DNA of 64,000 nt from Micavibrio sp. Its GTDB lineage: Bacteria > Pseudomonadota > Alphaproteobacteria > Micavibrionales > Micavibrionaceae. Position 1 is the first letter of the stretch, and each line of letters opens with the position of its first letter. The translations under genes were made by a program, and so were the position numbers. Positions 42,221 to 50,855 of this stretch are shown in pieces. The stretch is from contig JAPJQV010000004.1 in NCBI GenBank assembly GCA_030824965.1, positions 206,994 through 270,993 on the forward strand. The letters are read 5' to 3'. The notes under the pieces were generated by a model. That model was not told the DNA's origin. It made no database searches and saw only the letters and a program-made list of their open reading frames with translations.

Positions 42221-43882
42221 CTAGTTTTGTATTAAAACTACAGATATTTTATCCTTATCAAATCCTGACAGTACCGTTAACGCTTGCTTTCGGTTTGTTT
42301 TTTCTGATTTAAGGCAAAAAAGCACATGGTCGCTTATCAGCCCTAATATACGCGCATCCGGCCCCATTTCCGCTGGTGCGGCTTCAAGCAGCACGAGATC
42401 ATAAACTTCCCGTAAGGAATAAAGCAGGGTTTTCATTTTTTCAGAGGAAACCAGATCGAGGGCGGTATTGGGCACCGCAGTAGCATAGATAACGTGAACG
42501 CCAGAAATATCGTTCTTATAGATAATATCTTCGATCCGGGCCTGACCGCTCAGATAATCGACCAAATTCCTGGAGGAGCTTTGCGGTAATCCACGTTGCA
42601 ATGCCGGGGCCCGTAGGTTCGTATCAACAATAATTACATTTTCCCCGGCCCGGGCTGCCAGACGTCCTAATCCGGCAACGAGCGGGGTTACGCCTTCTTT
42701 TTTCGAAGTGGATGTAAGCGCAACGAGCTTGACCGGATTTGCGTTACTATGAAGTTTCAATTCCTGCCGCAAGACCTTCAGTTTCTCTGCGGTTTGACCT
42801 GATGGCATTGGAAATTCACTTGTCGATTCCTCCAGACCCGGAATGACCGCCATGGCATCAAAACCGAATGCGGATTTTACATCGACACTGTCTTCGAAAG
42901 AGGAATGATAGCGTGACCTTATATTCAGGTATAAAACCGAAAGCATGAAGGCCAACAAAGCTGCCACACCCATTTTATAAAATATATACTTGGCGGAATT
43001 TATAACTACGACATCACCCATCGGCAGAATTTCAATCGCTGCCGGTGATGATGTTTTTTCCTGTTCAACCACAACCGATTTCCGCATGGCATCGTCGAGG
43101 ATTTTAAAATCGGTTTCCAGCTTTTTTTTCAGTTGCGAAAGCTGCTCGTTATCCTGCGGCTGCCCTTTCAATTCCAGCGCTTCACGCCGTTTGATGGCCT
43201 CGATCAATACCGGATGTTTTGGTCCATATCTGAGTTTAAGTGCTGCAATTCTCGCATCTGCCGCCGTTTTTTCTCCCAGCAATACATCAGATGAATTTCT
43301 CTTACCCTCAAGAAGATTGAGGATCTGTTGCTGCGATTGTAAAAATATCTCGCGCTTTTCTGCAATCTCCCTGTCTATAGCCAGACTTTGTTCGTCAAAA
43401 TTCGAGGAAACCGAATTATCTCTGAGATTACGATATTTTTCGAACAATACTTCCAGCGTTTTTCGTGTCTTGATCGCATCAACCCCGGTATAAGCGACTT
43501 TTAAAGACGATGTCGATTCTTCGATATCAACGGAAAAATTCTTTCTGAATTCCGCAAGCTTTGATTTTGTTTTATGATCGGCAGGCGGCGCCTTTGCCTG
43601 GCCTAAATCGAAACTGCGAAATCTCGATGTCGGAACCGGCAGCATATTTAACTCGCGCATTACTTGCAGTAAAATTTCATCGGAAAGCAGGAGTTTCTTT
43701 TCAGACAAAAAATCCGGCTTCGTTTTCTGATCTGCGGATGCAATGCCGAATTCCAGTGATGCTTTATACATGAGCGGTACATTGGCCGATGCCAGATATA
43801 CAAACGCGATGCTGAGAATAACGCAGAGAAAAACGAAAAGAGATTTTCCCGCTTTTCCTGTTACCTTCATTTTGTCAGGCAA
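42221..43882 (-). CDS. Wzz/Wzc-like polysaccharide co-polymerase with degenerate BY-kinase domain
   Basis: Controls chain length or export of a surface polysaccharide. The 553 aa have an N-terminal helix (about 14-35), a Wzz-type periplasmic coiled coil (to about 300), a second helix (about 305-325), and a cytoplasmic CpsD/Wzc-like ATPase domain. The Walker A region reads STSKKEGVTPLV: the Lys expected in GK(S/T) is Val. The Walker A' VIIVDTNLRAP is kept. There is no C-terminal Tyr cluster (ends ISVVLIQN), so kinase activity is doubtful. Its start overlaps the export lipoprotein gene by 16 bp. Confidence 0.87.
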   Translation of the reverse strand: MPDKMKVTGKAGKSLFVFLCVILSIAFVYLASANVPLMYKASLEFGIASADQKTKPDFLSEKKLLLSDEILLQVMRELNMLPVPTSRFRSFDLGQAKAPPADHKTKSKLAEFRKNFSVDIEESTSSLKVAYTGVDAIKTRKTLEVLFEKYRNLRDNSVSSNFDEQSLAIDREIAEKREIFLQSQQQILNLLEGKRNSSDVLLGEKTAADARIAALKLRYGPKHPVLIEAIKRREALELKGQPQDNEQLSQLKKKLETDFKILDDAMRKSVVVEQEKTSSPAAIEILPMGDVVVINSAKYIFYKMGVAALLAFMLSVLYLNIRSRYHSSFEDSVDVKSAFGFDAMAVIPGLEESTSEFPMPSGQTAEKLKVLRQELKLHSNANPVKLVALTSTSKKEGVTPLVAGLGRLAARAGENVIIVDTNLRAPALQRGLPQSSSRNLVDYLSGQARIEDIIYKNDISGVHVIYATAVPNTALDLVSSEKMKTLLYSLREVYDLVLLEAAPAEMGPDARILGLISDHVLFCLKSEKTNRKQALTVLSGFDKDKISVVLIQN

Positions 43883-44526
43883 TCAGGTAGCAATTCGACG
43901 TTTACTTCCGGCTTCACGAGATAGCCTTTTTCCAGAGCCGACGTTACTTTATTTTGCAGCTCGGATTTTTTCATGCCTGCCGCATCGACCTGTCCTAAAA
44001 GCGGGAATGTAATTTTACCTTTGTCATTGATCTGATAGATGCCGCTTAAATCATTTTCCCGGAAGACAGTTATTTTCAAACGATCGCCGCTGCGCAGATT
44101 ATCGCGCATGACTTTTGCTGTCGGCGCGGAAGGCGGGGGCAAATCGCCTTTTTTAGGAACGGGACAAGTTTCTTTCGGACCAGGATTTTCAATTTTTTTC
44201 TGCTTCTTTATCGGAGGCAGGGGCGCAAGTTCCTTGGAAGATTTCCCGGCGGATTTCTCAGTAGATTTCTCGGGAGGTTTAACGACAGGTTTTTCACCCT
44301 CCTCTTTCTTCACAAGGGAGACAGGTGCAGCGTTTGTCTTCTTGGAAGATTTTCTGACAGGACCGTCTGAATGTTCCTTAACAGGCGCGATCACCGGATC
44401 CTGCTGTTCCGTTTTATGTTCGGTATCCAGCAGATCGTATCCGTCAAAACGCGCCGGAGTCAGCGTACAGCCTGAAAGCAAAACGCAAATCACGGGAACG
44501 GCCAAAAAATATTTCGTCTTTTTCAT
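43867..44526 (-). CDS. Wza-like polysaccharide export lipoprotein
   Basis: The 219 aa begin with a lipoprotein signal (VICVLLSGC). About residues 30-140 are a Lys/Pro/Glu/Ser-rich linker. A Poly_export domain follows (RSGDRLKITVFRENDLSG, then GKITFPLLGQVDAAGM). The SLBB and outer-membrane barrel regions of full Wza are lacking, so it resembles the short 'auxiliary' export proteins of alphaproteobacteria. Overlaps the co-polymerase gene; no glycosyltransferases are in the window. Confidence 0.87.
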   Translation of the reverse strand: MKKTKYFLAVPVICVLLSGCTLTPARFDGYDLLDTEHKTEQQDPVIAPVKEHSDGPVRKSSKKTNAAPVSLVKKEEGEKPVVKPPEKSTEKSAGKSSKELAPLPPIKKQKKIENPGPKETCPVPKKGDLPPPSAPTAKVMRDNLRSGDRLKITVFRENDLSGIYQINDKGKITFPLLGQVDAAGMKKSELQNKVTSALEKGYLVKPEVNVELLPDCLTK

Positions 44527-44565
44527 TTTATCATTCTTGCTAATTACAAATACACGCAGAAAAAA

Positions 44566-44943
44566 TCAGGTTTCGGGAGGATGCAGGAGCTTGTCGTTCA
44601 ATGCCTGACGGATCGTTTTCAGACGCTCCGGCGCATTTCCCCCCAATATGTTGACTGGCATGAATATACCCTGACTTTCGGGTCCCGCATATTCCTGATT
44701 GAGAAAATCGAATCTTTTTACAAGCTGGCCATTTTCGTCGTATTCATCGACCATCCATACGCCATTATTTGTGCAGGCATTGATTTTAAATCCCTTGATG
44801 ACGCCTGGATTGGATTCTTTGGCTCTCTGACAGGCCTTTGCCGTTTTGACGGCAGGCCCGTCTTCCTGAATATCGAGAGTATTACAGGCCGAAAGCAGCA
44901 GAATGGAAAATAAGAAAGGCAAAAAGCGAAGGTGCAGAATCAT
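44566..44943 (-). CDS. Hypothetical lipoprotein, 125 aa
   Basis: Lipoprotein signal LPFLFSILLLSAC with the lipidated Cys near residue 20. The mature part is small and polar, with two further Cys (AKACQRAK, INACTNNG). It lies between the export lipoprotein and the response regulator on the same strand. Function unknown. Confidence 0.78.
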   Translation of the reverse strand: MILHLRFLPFLFSILLLSACNTLDIQEDGPAVKTAKACQRAKESNPGVIKGFKINACTNNGVWMVDEYDENGQLVKRFDFLNQEYAGPESQGIFMPVNILGGNAPERLKTIRQALNDKLLHPPET

Positions 44944-44987
44944 CTTGATGAAAATTCTGACAGGTCTGTGATTTAGGTCAACTATAA

Positions 44988-45806
44988 TTAGTTCTTCAAT
45001 GTAACGCCGTGTTCGGCAAGCCTGGCACCGGAGGGTATTTCGACAAGCCTGACGCCTATCTCAACCTTCATTTCCGCTTTGCTTAAAATATCATGGCACA
45101 TTGATAAAGAGTCCGCGAAACGGGCGGCTGCTTCTATCGGTTCCTGCGCGTCAACAGGACGCAATAATAAAAGCGCGTATTCATTCGTGCTGATCTGGCC
45201 GATAATATCCGAAGCCCTGCGTAATCGCACGATATGCTGCGCAAGGCGCGCCCCGGCGACTTCCGCCTCATAAGGGCCGGACTCGACGGCGATTTGCTTG
45301 AAGTTTTCCAGACCTATGAAAAGAGCATAGGTTTTTTCGGCATAACGGTCGGCACGATCGATACAGGACAGGAAAAGCTGGTTGATGGCAGATTTGGCGA
45401 TAATGCCACCTGCGCTCGGGAAATCTTGGCTTCCGTCACGCAAATGCTGGACGATGCTTAAAAAATGTTTTGCGTTCTCGATTTTCTGGTCGATTTTGGA
45501 TAAATCCATCGGCTTGGGCAGGTAATCATTGAAGCCAAACCCCAGCGCCGCTTCTTCGCTAAAACCTTCTGACATTAAAACCATATAGGGATTATATCGT
45601 ATCTGGCGGCGCAGATTGACCACCATGGGTTTTGGATTTGTCGAAGGTGACGGATCGACGAAAATTACATCGAAATCGGCTTTGGAAAACTCCTCGACAG
45701 CGTCGCTTTTGGCTGGTGAATAGGTTACGAGATGGCCGAGAGGCTCCAGCCTCGATTTCAAAAGGCTGGCGGACATTTCATCTCGGTCGACAACAAGAAT
45801 TTTCAT
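44988..45806 (-). CDS. Response regulator with degenerate GGDEF domain
   Basis: The 272 aa have an N-terminal receiver domain (MKILVVDRDEMSASLL; phosphorylatable Asp in VIFVDPSPS; Lys in LPKPMDLS) and a C-terminal GGDEF-like domain (ALFIGLENFKQIAVE; the signature is ISTNEYALLL instead of GGDEF). It probably cannot make cyclic-di-GMP and may act as a binding or docking module. Its position at the head of the lipoprotein and polysaccharide genes suggests control of that cluster. Confidence 0.85.
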   Translation of the reverse strand: MKILVVDRDEMSASLLKSRLEPLGHLVTYSPAKSDAVEEFSKADFDVIFVDPSPSTNPKPMVVNLRRQIRYNPYMVLMSEGFSEEAALGFGFNDYLPKPMDLSKIDQKIENAKHFLSIVQHLRDGSQDFPSAGGIIAKSAINQLFLSCIDRADRYAEKTYALFIGLENFKQIAVESGPYEAEVAGARLAQHIVRLRRASDIIGQISTNEYALLLLRPVDAQEPIEAAARFADSLSMCHDILSKAEMKVEIGVRLVEIPSGARLAEHGVTLKN

Positions 45807-45892
45807 AGGCGCACGCCCCCTAAAGACTATGCCGTATTCTGAATTAATTAATTATGAAGTCAATAAGGTAACGCCCGTCTTTAAATTGGCAT

Positions 45893-45922
45893 TTGACAGG
45901 AATAAGGTCGAAAGAGTAGATG
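45893..45922 (+). promoter_or_regulatory. Promoter of tRNA-Leu
   Basis: TTGACA (45893-45898), 18-bp spacer, TAGATG (45917-45922), 16 bp upstream of the tRNA. The perfect -35 fits a strong stable-RNA promoter. Confidence 0.7.
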
Positions 45923-45938
45923 TACCTTCATTGGTGCT

Positions 45939-46025
45939 GCCCTGGTGGTGGAATTGGTAGACGCGCTAGCTTCAGGTGCTAGTGATCGCAAGGTCGTGGA
46001 GGTTCGAGTCCTCTCCAGGGCACCA
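45939..46025 (+). tRNA. tRNA-Leu (anticodon CAG)
   Basis: Acceptor arms GCCCTGG and CCAGGGC pair fully. The anticodon stem CTAGC/GCTAG encloses TTCAGGT, giving anticodon CAG. The long variable arm (TGATCGCAAGGTCG region) is typical of class II leucine tRNA, and the T arm contains GGTTCGAGTCC. CCA is encoded. A hairpin and T-rich stretch follow. Confidence 0.97.
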
Positions 46026-46070
46026 TTTTTCTGAAAGAAATGATGCCCTTTATTTTATAGGGCACCATTT
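46018..46070 (+). repeat. tRNA 3'-end repeat with terminator-like hairpin
   Basis: AGGGCACCATTT occurs at 46017-46028 (tRNA end) and again at 46059-46070. Between them AAATGATGCCC can pair with GGGCACCATTT to form a hairpin followed by TTTATTTTAT. It acts at least as the tRNA terminator and may be an old integration footprint. Confidence 0.5.
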
Positions 46071-46140
46071 AAAAGAATTGATGGTCTTATTTTATTAGCC
46101 GCAGCTTGAAAATCCCCACAAAACCCTCTATCCCCATTAT

Positions 46141-46752
46141 ATGACTATATATCTGTATGAGAACGATCTACCCGACGGGCTGTCTTTTGGAACTTCCGTG
46201 GCCATCGATACCGAAACCATGGGTTTAAATCCTGTCCGCGACCGCCTTTGCCTGATCCAGCTTTCCGGCGGCGACGGTAACGCCCATCTGGTCCAGATTA
46301 AAGACAGAAATTATGCGGCGCCTAATCTGAAAAAACTTCTCGAAGATAAAAATGTTTTGAAAATCTTTCATTTCGGACGTTTCGATATCGCCATTATGGA
46401 AGCTTATTTGGGCGTGGCCGCTTCCCCCGTCTACTGCACCAAGATTGCTTCGCGTCTTTGCCGCACCTTCACTGACCGCCACGGCTTGAAAGATCTTTGC
46501 CGGGAGCTTTTGCAGACAGAGGTGAATAAAGGCCAGCAAACATCTGACTGGGGTGCTGCAATATTAACCGAAGACCAGAAGAATTACGCTGCCGGGGATG
46601 TCCTGTATCTTCACCAGCTTAAAGAAAAACTGGATATCATGCTCGAGCGTGAAGGCCGCACCGCGCTTGCCAAAGCCTGTTTTGAATTTCTACCTTATCG
46701 TTCCCGCCTCGATCTTGCAGGCTGGGATGAATTCGACATTTTTGCCCATTGA
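46141..46752 (+). CDS. Ribonuclease D-like 3'-5' exonuclease
   Basis: DEDDy-family exonuclease domain alone (203 aa), lacking the HRDC domains of E. coli RNase D. Catalytic residues are visible: VAIDTETMG (Asp, Glu), HFGRFDIAIM (Asp), and NYAAGDVLYL (Tyr, Asp). This short form regularly stands at the head of the alphaproteobacterial kdsD-lptC-lptA-lptB-rpoN run. Its stop overlaps a possible TTG of kdsD. Confidence 0.93.
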   Translation: MTIYLYENDLPDGLSFGTSVAIDTETMGLNPVRDRLCLIQLSGGDGNAHLVQIKDRNYAAPNLKKLLEDKNVLKIFHFGRFDIAIMEAYLGVAASPVYCTKIASRLCRTFTDRHGLKDLCRELLQTEVNKGQQTSDWGAAILTEDQKNYAAGDVLYLHQLKEKLDIMLEREGRTALAKACFEFLPYRSRLDLAGWDEFDIFAH

Positions 46753-46757
46753 ATATC

Positions 46758-47759
46758 ATGACAAACACAGCCGCTATTTCTTCCCCGCTTTCCGACCTTG
46801 ACCATGCCAGGCGCGTCCTGGAACTGGAAAGCTCGGCGCTTACCGCGCTTGCCAAATCGCTGGATGATAAATTCATCCATGCCGTCGAAACCATCCAGGC
46901 AATGAAGGACAAAGCCGCCGGACGGCTGATCGTTGCCGGTATTGGCAAATCCGGCCACGTGGCACGCAAGATCGCCGCGACCCTCGCCTCTACCGGAACG
47001 CCGTCTTATTATATTCATCCTGGTGAAGCCTCTCATGGCGATCTTGGCATGATTACCGAAAGTGACGTTGTGTTACTGCTTTCTAATTCCGGTGAGAATA
47101 ACGAACTGATCGATATGATAAGCTATTGCAAACGCTTTCATATTCCCTTGATTGGTATGACCAGCAATCCTGAATCCACGCTTGCCAGACATTCCGCCAT
47201 TCCTCTTGTGATGCCGAAAATGCCCGAGGCGAGCCTTGACGTTTTAGCCCCTACCACGTCGACAACGATGATGATGGCCCTTGGCGACGCCATAGCCATT
47301 GCGCTTCTGGAACGCATGGGACTGACACCAGACCAATTCCGCGTTTTCCACCCGGGTGGAAAATTAGGCGCAAAGCTCAAAAAAGTTTCTGAATTCATGA
47401 TTTCCGGTAGCGATCTGCCGCTTGTTTCGCCCGACACTTTATTCGCACAGGCCCTTTTAATATCGTCGGAGAAGAATCTAGGGTCCATGATTATTATCGA
47501 CGAAAACAAAAATCTTCTCGGCATCGTTACTGATGGGGATATCAAGCGTCACATGAGTCCTGAGCTTTTAACCCATCCGGTTAAAGACATCATGTCCACA
47601 AATCCCAAGACGATTTCTTCAGATCTGCTGGCCGCCGAAGCGCTCGACATCATGCTGACGGGCTTCGCCTCTCCCATCACATCGCTGATCGTTGCGGATA
47701 ATGGTAAAATACAAGGCTTGATCCGCATTCAGGAGCTTTTACGCGCAGGCATTGCCTGA
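46758..47759 (+). CDS. kdsD: Arabinose-5-phosphate isomerase
   Basis: Converts ribulose-5-phosphate to arabinose-5-phosphate, the first step of Kdo synthesis for LPS. The 333 aa contain a SIS domain (VAGIGKSGHVARKIAATLAS, HPGEASHGDLGMI) and two C-terminal CBS domains (residues about 205-333). The ATG at 46758 (MTNTAAISS) is chosen; a TTG 9 nt earlier overlaps the previous stop. Lies in the LPS transport operon, matching its role. Confidence 0.95.
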   Translation: MTNTAAISSPLSDLDHARRVLELESSALTALAKSLDDKFIHAVETIQAMKDKAAGRLIVAGIGKSGHVARKIAATLASTGTPSYYIHPGEASHGDLGMITESDVVLLLSNSGENNELIDMISYCKRFHIPLIGMTSNPESTLARHSAIPLVMPKMPEASLDVLAPTTSTTMMMALGDAIAIALLERMGLTPDQFRVFHPGGKLGAKLKKVSEFMISGSDLPLVSPDTLFAQALLISSEKNLGSMIIIDENKNLLGIVTDGDIKRHMSPELLTHPVKDIMSTNPKTISSDLLAAEALDIMLTGFASPITSLIVADNGKIQGLIRIQELLRAGIA

Positions 47760-47772
47760 TAGATTATCCGTC

Positions 47773-48474
47773 ATGATTTCTGACGATCCAAATTCCGATT
47801 CATCTGCAAAAGGCGGCGGACGCCTTACCGGCTTTATTCATTCCGATGAGGATGCGGTCGAAAAGACGATGAACAGCATCCGCCGTTCCACAGCGGTGAA
47901 AAAATTACGCCTGATCCTGCCGATTGTCGCGGCGCTGATCGTTGTCATCATGTTCGTCTGGTCTGACATGGAAAGCGTTGCCCCGCCGCCGCGCAAGGAA
48001 ACGGTTTCACCGCAGACAGTAGGCCGTAACGAACTCTTAAATCCCCGTTTCGAATCCGAAGACAAATCGCAACAGCCTTATACAATAACCGCAACGAAAG
48101 CTTTTCAGGATACGAAAGACATGAACACGATCATGCTCGATAAACCTGTTGCGGATATCTCACTAAAAGACAGCGCATGGCTTGCGGTGGAGTCCGATAA
48201 AGGGGAGTTCGAGCAGGTGAAACAGAATCTTATGCTGGAGGGAAAAGTAAAACTCTTTCACGACGATGGCTACGAGATGCAGACCGATAAAGTGGAAATT
48301 GATATGATACGCGAAAAAGCGATTTCAAAGACGCCTGTTTCCGGCCACGGGCCAGTCGGGACTATCAAGGCGCAAGGTCTGACCGCCGACGGTAAAACCG
48401 GAATCCTTAGCTTTACCGGTCCAGCCACTCTTATTCTTAATCAATCATCCCAAGACACCCCGGAGTTTAATTGA
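47773..48474 (+). CDS. lptC: LPS export protein LptC
   Basis: Bitopic inner-membrane protein that passes LPS from LptFG to LptA. The ATG at 47773 gives 233 aa (MISDDPNSD); a TTG at 47752 would overlap kdsD. A cytoplasmic N-terminal segment of about 50 residues, one helix (LRLILPIVAALIVVIMFVW), then a beta-jellyroll (PYTITATKAFQD, WLAVESDKGEF). The stop and the lptA start share bases (TGATG). Confidence 0.93.
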   Translation: MISDDPNSDSSAKGGGRLTGFIHSDEDAVEKTMNSIRRSTAVKKLRLILPIVAALIVVIMFVWSDMESVAPPPRKETVSPQTVGRNELLNPRFESEDKSQQPYTITATKAFQDTKDMNTIMLDKPVADISLKDSAWLAVESDKGEFEQVKQNLMLEGKVKLFHDDGYEMQTDKVEIDMIREKAISKTPVSGHGPVGTIKAQGLTADGKTGILSFTGPATLILNQSSQDTPEFN

Positions 48475-49340
48475 TGCGCCTATCCAAATCTTTTTTAGCT
48501 TTTCTGGCCCTGACCTTTGTTGCCTACCCGGCTCTGGCGCAGAATGCAAAAAAAGCCGAAACGCCCGTTATCCAAAATACTTCTGATCCATTGGAAATTT
48601 CCGCTGACAACGCCTTGGAATGGGACCGCGCCGGGAAGAAATACATTGCAAAAGGCAATGCCATTGCTAGGCAAAAAGATATGGAGGTTCACGCGGATAC
48701 TTTGATTGCCGATTACCGGGAAACGAAGGAAAAAAGCAGTGATATTTACAGGCTGACTGCTACAGGCAATGTGGTTTTAATCTCCGGCGGCGTTAATAAA
48801 GCCTATGGCGAAAATGCGGTTTACGAAGTCGATATTGCCAAGGCGACTTTGACTGGCGGGGATCTTCGCATAGAAAGTCCGGAGATGAACATTACGGCTA
48901 AAGACAAATTCGAATATTATTCCAATGAAGGCAAAATGGTTGCTTACGGTTCGCCTGTCATTAAAAACAAAGACAGTACACTGACCGCCGATCTGATAAC
49001 CGCTTGGACCAACTCCGATGCAAAAAAAGAAAACGAATCTCAGCCTTCCACGAAATCGGCTTCCAGGATGGGCAATCTGAAACGCGCCGAAGCCCAAGGA
49101 AACGTGATTATCACGACACCGAAAGAAAAAGCGACCAGCGATAAGGGAATTTATACTGCCGAGAACGATACGGTCGAGCTTCTTGGCAATGTCAAACTTC
49201 ATCAGGGCGAAAACATGCTGCAAGGCGTCCGCGCCGATATGAACCTGACAACGAACCTAAGCCGTGTTTATGGAACTAAGGGTAAAGGTGGACGCGTCAA
49301 AGGCGTATTCTTCCCAAGCAGCCAGAAGAAAGATAAATAA
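48474..49340 (+). CDS. lptA: LPS periplasmic bridge protein LptA
   Basis: Forms the periplasmic LPS bridge. The 288 aa have a signal peptide (FLAFLALTFVAYPALA) and an OstA/jellyroll core (LEISADNALEWDRAGKKYIA, GNAIARQKDM). It is longer than E. coli LptA (185 aa), with extra repeats, as in other alphaproteobacteria. The last 74 codons and 200 bp of downstream DNA are duplicated in tandem (49118-49961), leaving this copy intact. Confidence 0.95.
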   Translation: MRLSKSFLAFLALTFVAYPALAQNAKKAETPVIQNTSDPLEISADNALEWDRAGKKYIAKGNAIARQKDMEVHADTLIADYRETKEKSSDIYRLTATGNVVLISGGVNKAYGENAVYEVDIAKATLTGGDLRIESPEMNITAKDKFEYYSNEGKMVAYGSPVIKNKDSTLTADLITAWTNSDAKKENESQPSTKSASRMGNLKRAEAQGNVIITTPKEKATSDKGIYTAENDTVELLGNVKLHQGENMLQGVRADMNLTTNLSRVYGTKGKGGRVKGVFFPSSQKKDK

Positions 49341-49539
49341 GCGTTTCTCTTGATATTCAAGAAAAACCGCTTCATGATCTAAGTGTTGGGCTCTTAAACT
49401 CCGTGATCCTTGTGTACCTCCTTGGTTAAATAATTTTATAAAAACACAGAACGACTATTATAACGCTCTGTGATCGCTCTGTCTGCCGTGGCTAAAAATA
49501 AAAAAAACGGCACAACGAACTAGGAGCTATATCTAAGCA
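49118..49539. repeat. 422-bp tandem duplication, copy A
   Basis: Begins in codon 215 of lptA (ACCGAAAGAAAAAGCG) and runs through the stop codon, the hairpin CTTGA-TAT-TCAAG, and the intergenic region up to ATATCTAAGCA. Every base compared equals the base 422 further on, through 49541. Confidence 0.97.
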
Positions 49540-49762
49540 ACCGAAAGAAAAAGCGACCAGCGATAAGGGAATTTATACTGCCGAGAACGATACGGTCGAG
49601 CTTCTTGGCAATGTCAAACTTCATCAGGGCGAAAACATGCTGCAAGGCGTCCGCGCCGATATGAACCTGACAACGAACCTAAGCCGTGTTTATGGAACTA
49701 AGGGTAAAGGTGGACGCGTCAAAGGCGTATTCTTCCCAAGCAGCCAGAAGAAAGATAAATAA
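49540..49762 (+). pseudogene. lptA 3' fragment
   Basis: Copy B carries the last 74 codons of lptA with its stop at 49760-49762 but no start, signal peptide or ribosome-binding site. It is a by-product of the duplication. Confidence 0.92.
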
Positions 49763-49961
49763 GCGTTTCTCTTGATATTCAAGAAAAACCGCTTCATGAT
49801 CTAAGTGTTGGGCTCTTAAACTCCGTGATCCTTGTGTACCTCCTTGGTTAAATAATTTTATAAAAACACAGAACGACTATTATAACGCTCTGTGATCGCT
49901 CTGTCTGCCGTGGCTAAAAATAAAAAAAACGGCACAACGAACTAGGAGCTATATCTAAGCA
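49540..49961. repeat. 422-bp tandem duplication, copy B
   Basis: Identical to copy A, followed by ACTGAAATAAAAGCC, which is a near-match of the left boundary ACCGAAAGAAAAAGC. That points to unequal exchange between short similar sequences. The region 49341-50062 (722 bp) has no intact gene; beyond the repeat (49964-50062) I see only the probable lptB leader. Confidence 0.97.
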
Positions 49962-50062
49962 ACTGAAATAAAAGCCAAATCAGCTTCCTAATCAGAGCAG
50001 AAAACGCAAATCTACGCTCATTATTTGCCTTTTGCAGCGCAATGACGTAAGTTATTCCGGTA

Positions 50063-50833
50063 ATGTCGCCCCTGCCCGAGAACCCACCAAAAAGATATCT
50101 GAAACCTGTTACGAGCGGCTTGACCGTCGAGCATCTTTCCAAATCTTATAAAAAGCGCCCCGTTTTGCGGGATGTCTCGGTTACTGTCCAGCGTGGTGAA
50201 GCCGTTGCTCTTCTTGGTCCGAACGGGGCCGGTAAAACGACTTGTTTCTACATAATCACAGGCCTGATCCCTCCCGATGGCGGCACGATTTCTCTGTACG
50301 GTCAGGAAATTACAACCTTACCGATGTATCGACGCGCGCGTCTTGGTATCGGCTATTTGCCGCAGGAAGCGTCTATTTTCCGAGGATTAAGTGTCGAAGA
50401 AAACATCCGTGCCGTTGTCCAGACACAGGATTTAAAACCTGAAGAACAGGAGAACCTGCTCGAAGATTTACTGGTCGAATTCTCCGTATCCCATTTGCGC
50501 CGTACTCCGGCAATTGCCCTCTCCGGCGGTGAACGCCGCCGTGTCGAAATCGCCCGCGCTTTGGCATCCCGCCCGCAATTTATTCTGCTCGATGAACCCC
50601 TCGCCGGTATTGACCCGATTGCCGTTAACGATATTCGTACATTGATCGGCTACCTGAAGAATCGCGGGATTGGCGTCTTGATCACCGATCACAATGTCCG
50701 CGATACGCTCGGTATCGTCGATCGCGCCTATATTCTTCATGACGGCAAAGTCCTTACCGAAGGTTCGCCCGAAGAAATCGTCGACGATACGGAAGTTCGC
50801 CGCGTCTATCTCGGCGAAGGGTTTAGCCTTTAG
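50063..50833 (+). CDS. lptB: LPS export ATPase LptB
   Basis: ABC ATPase powering the LptB2FG extractor. The 256 aa have Walker A GPNGAGKTTCF, Q-loop YLPQEASIFRGLSVEENI, signature LSGGERRRVEIARAL and Walker B FILLDEPLAGIDPIAV, with the switch His in ITDHNVRDTL. An N-terminal extension of about 20 residues precedes LTVEHLSKSY. The tandem duplication now separates it from lptA by 722 bp, which may weaken co-transcription. Confidence 0.97.
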   Translation: MSPLPENPPKRYLKPVTSGLTVEHLSKSYKKRPVLRDVSVTVQRGEAVALLGPNGAGKTTCFYIITGLIPPDGGTISLYGQEITTLPMYRRARLGIGYLPQEASIFRGLSVEENIRAVVQTQDLKPEEQENLLEDLLVEFSVSHLRRTPAIALSGGERRRVEIARALASRPQFILLDEPLAGIDPIAVNDIRTLIGYLKNRGIGVLITDHNVRDTLGIVDRAYILHDGKVLTEGSPEEIVDDTEVRRVYLGEGFSL

Positions 50834-50855
50834 GTTTTTCCTGCTATACTGGATC

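Noticed and set aside
49341..50062. Insertion sequence between lptA and lptB
   Set aside because: No transposase frame and no terminal inverted repeats; the DNA is a direct tandem copy of the adjacent sequence.
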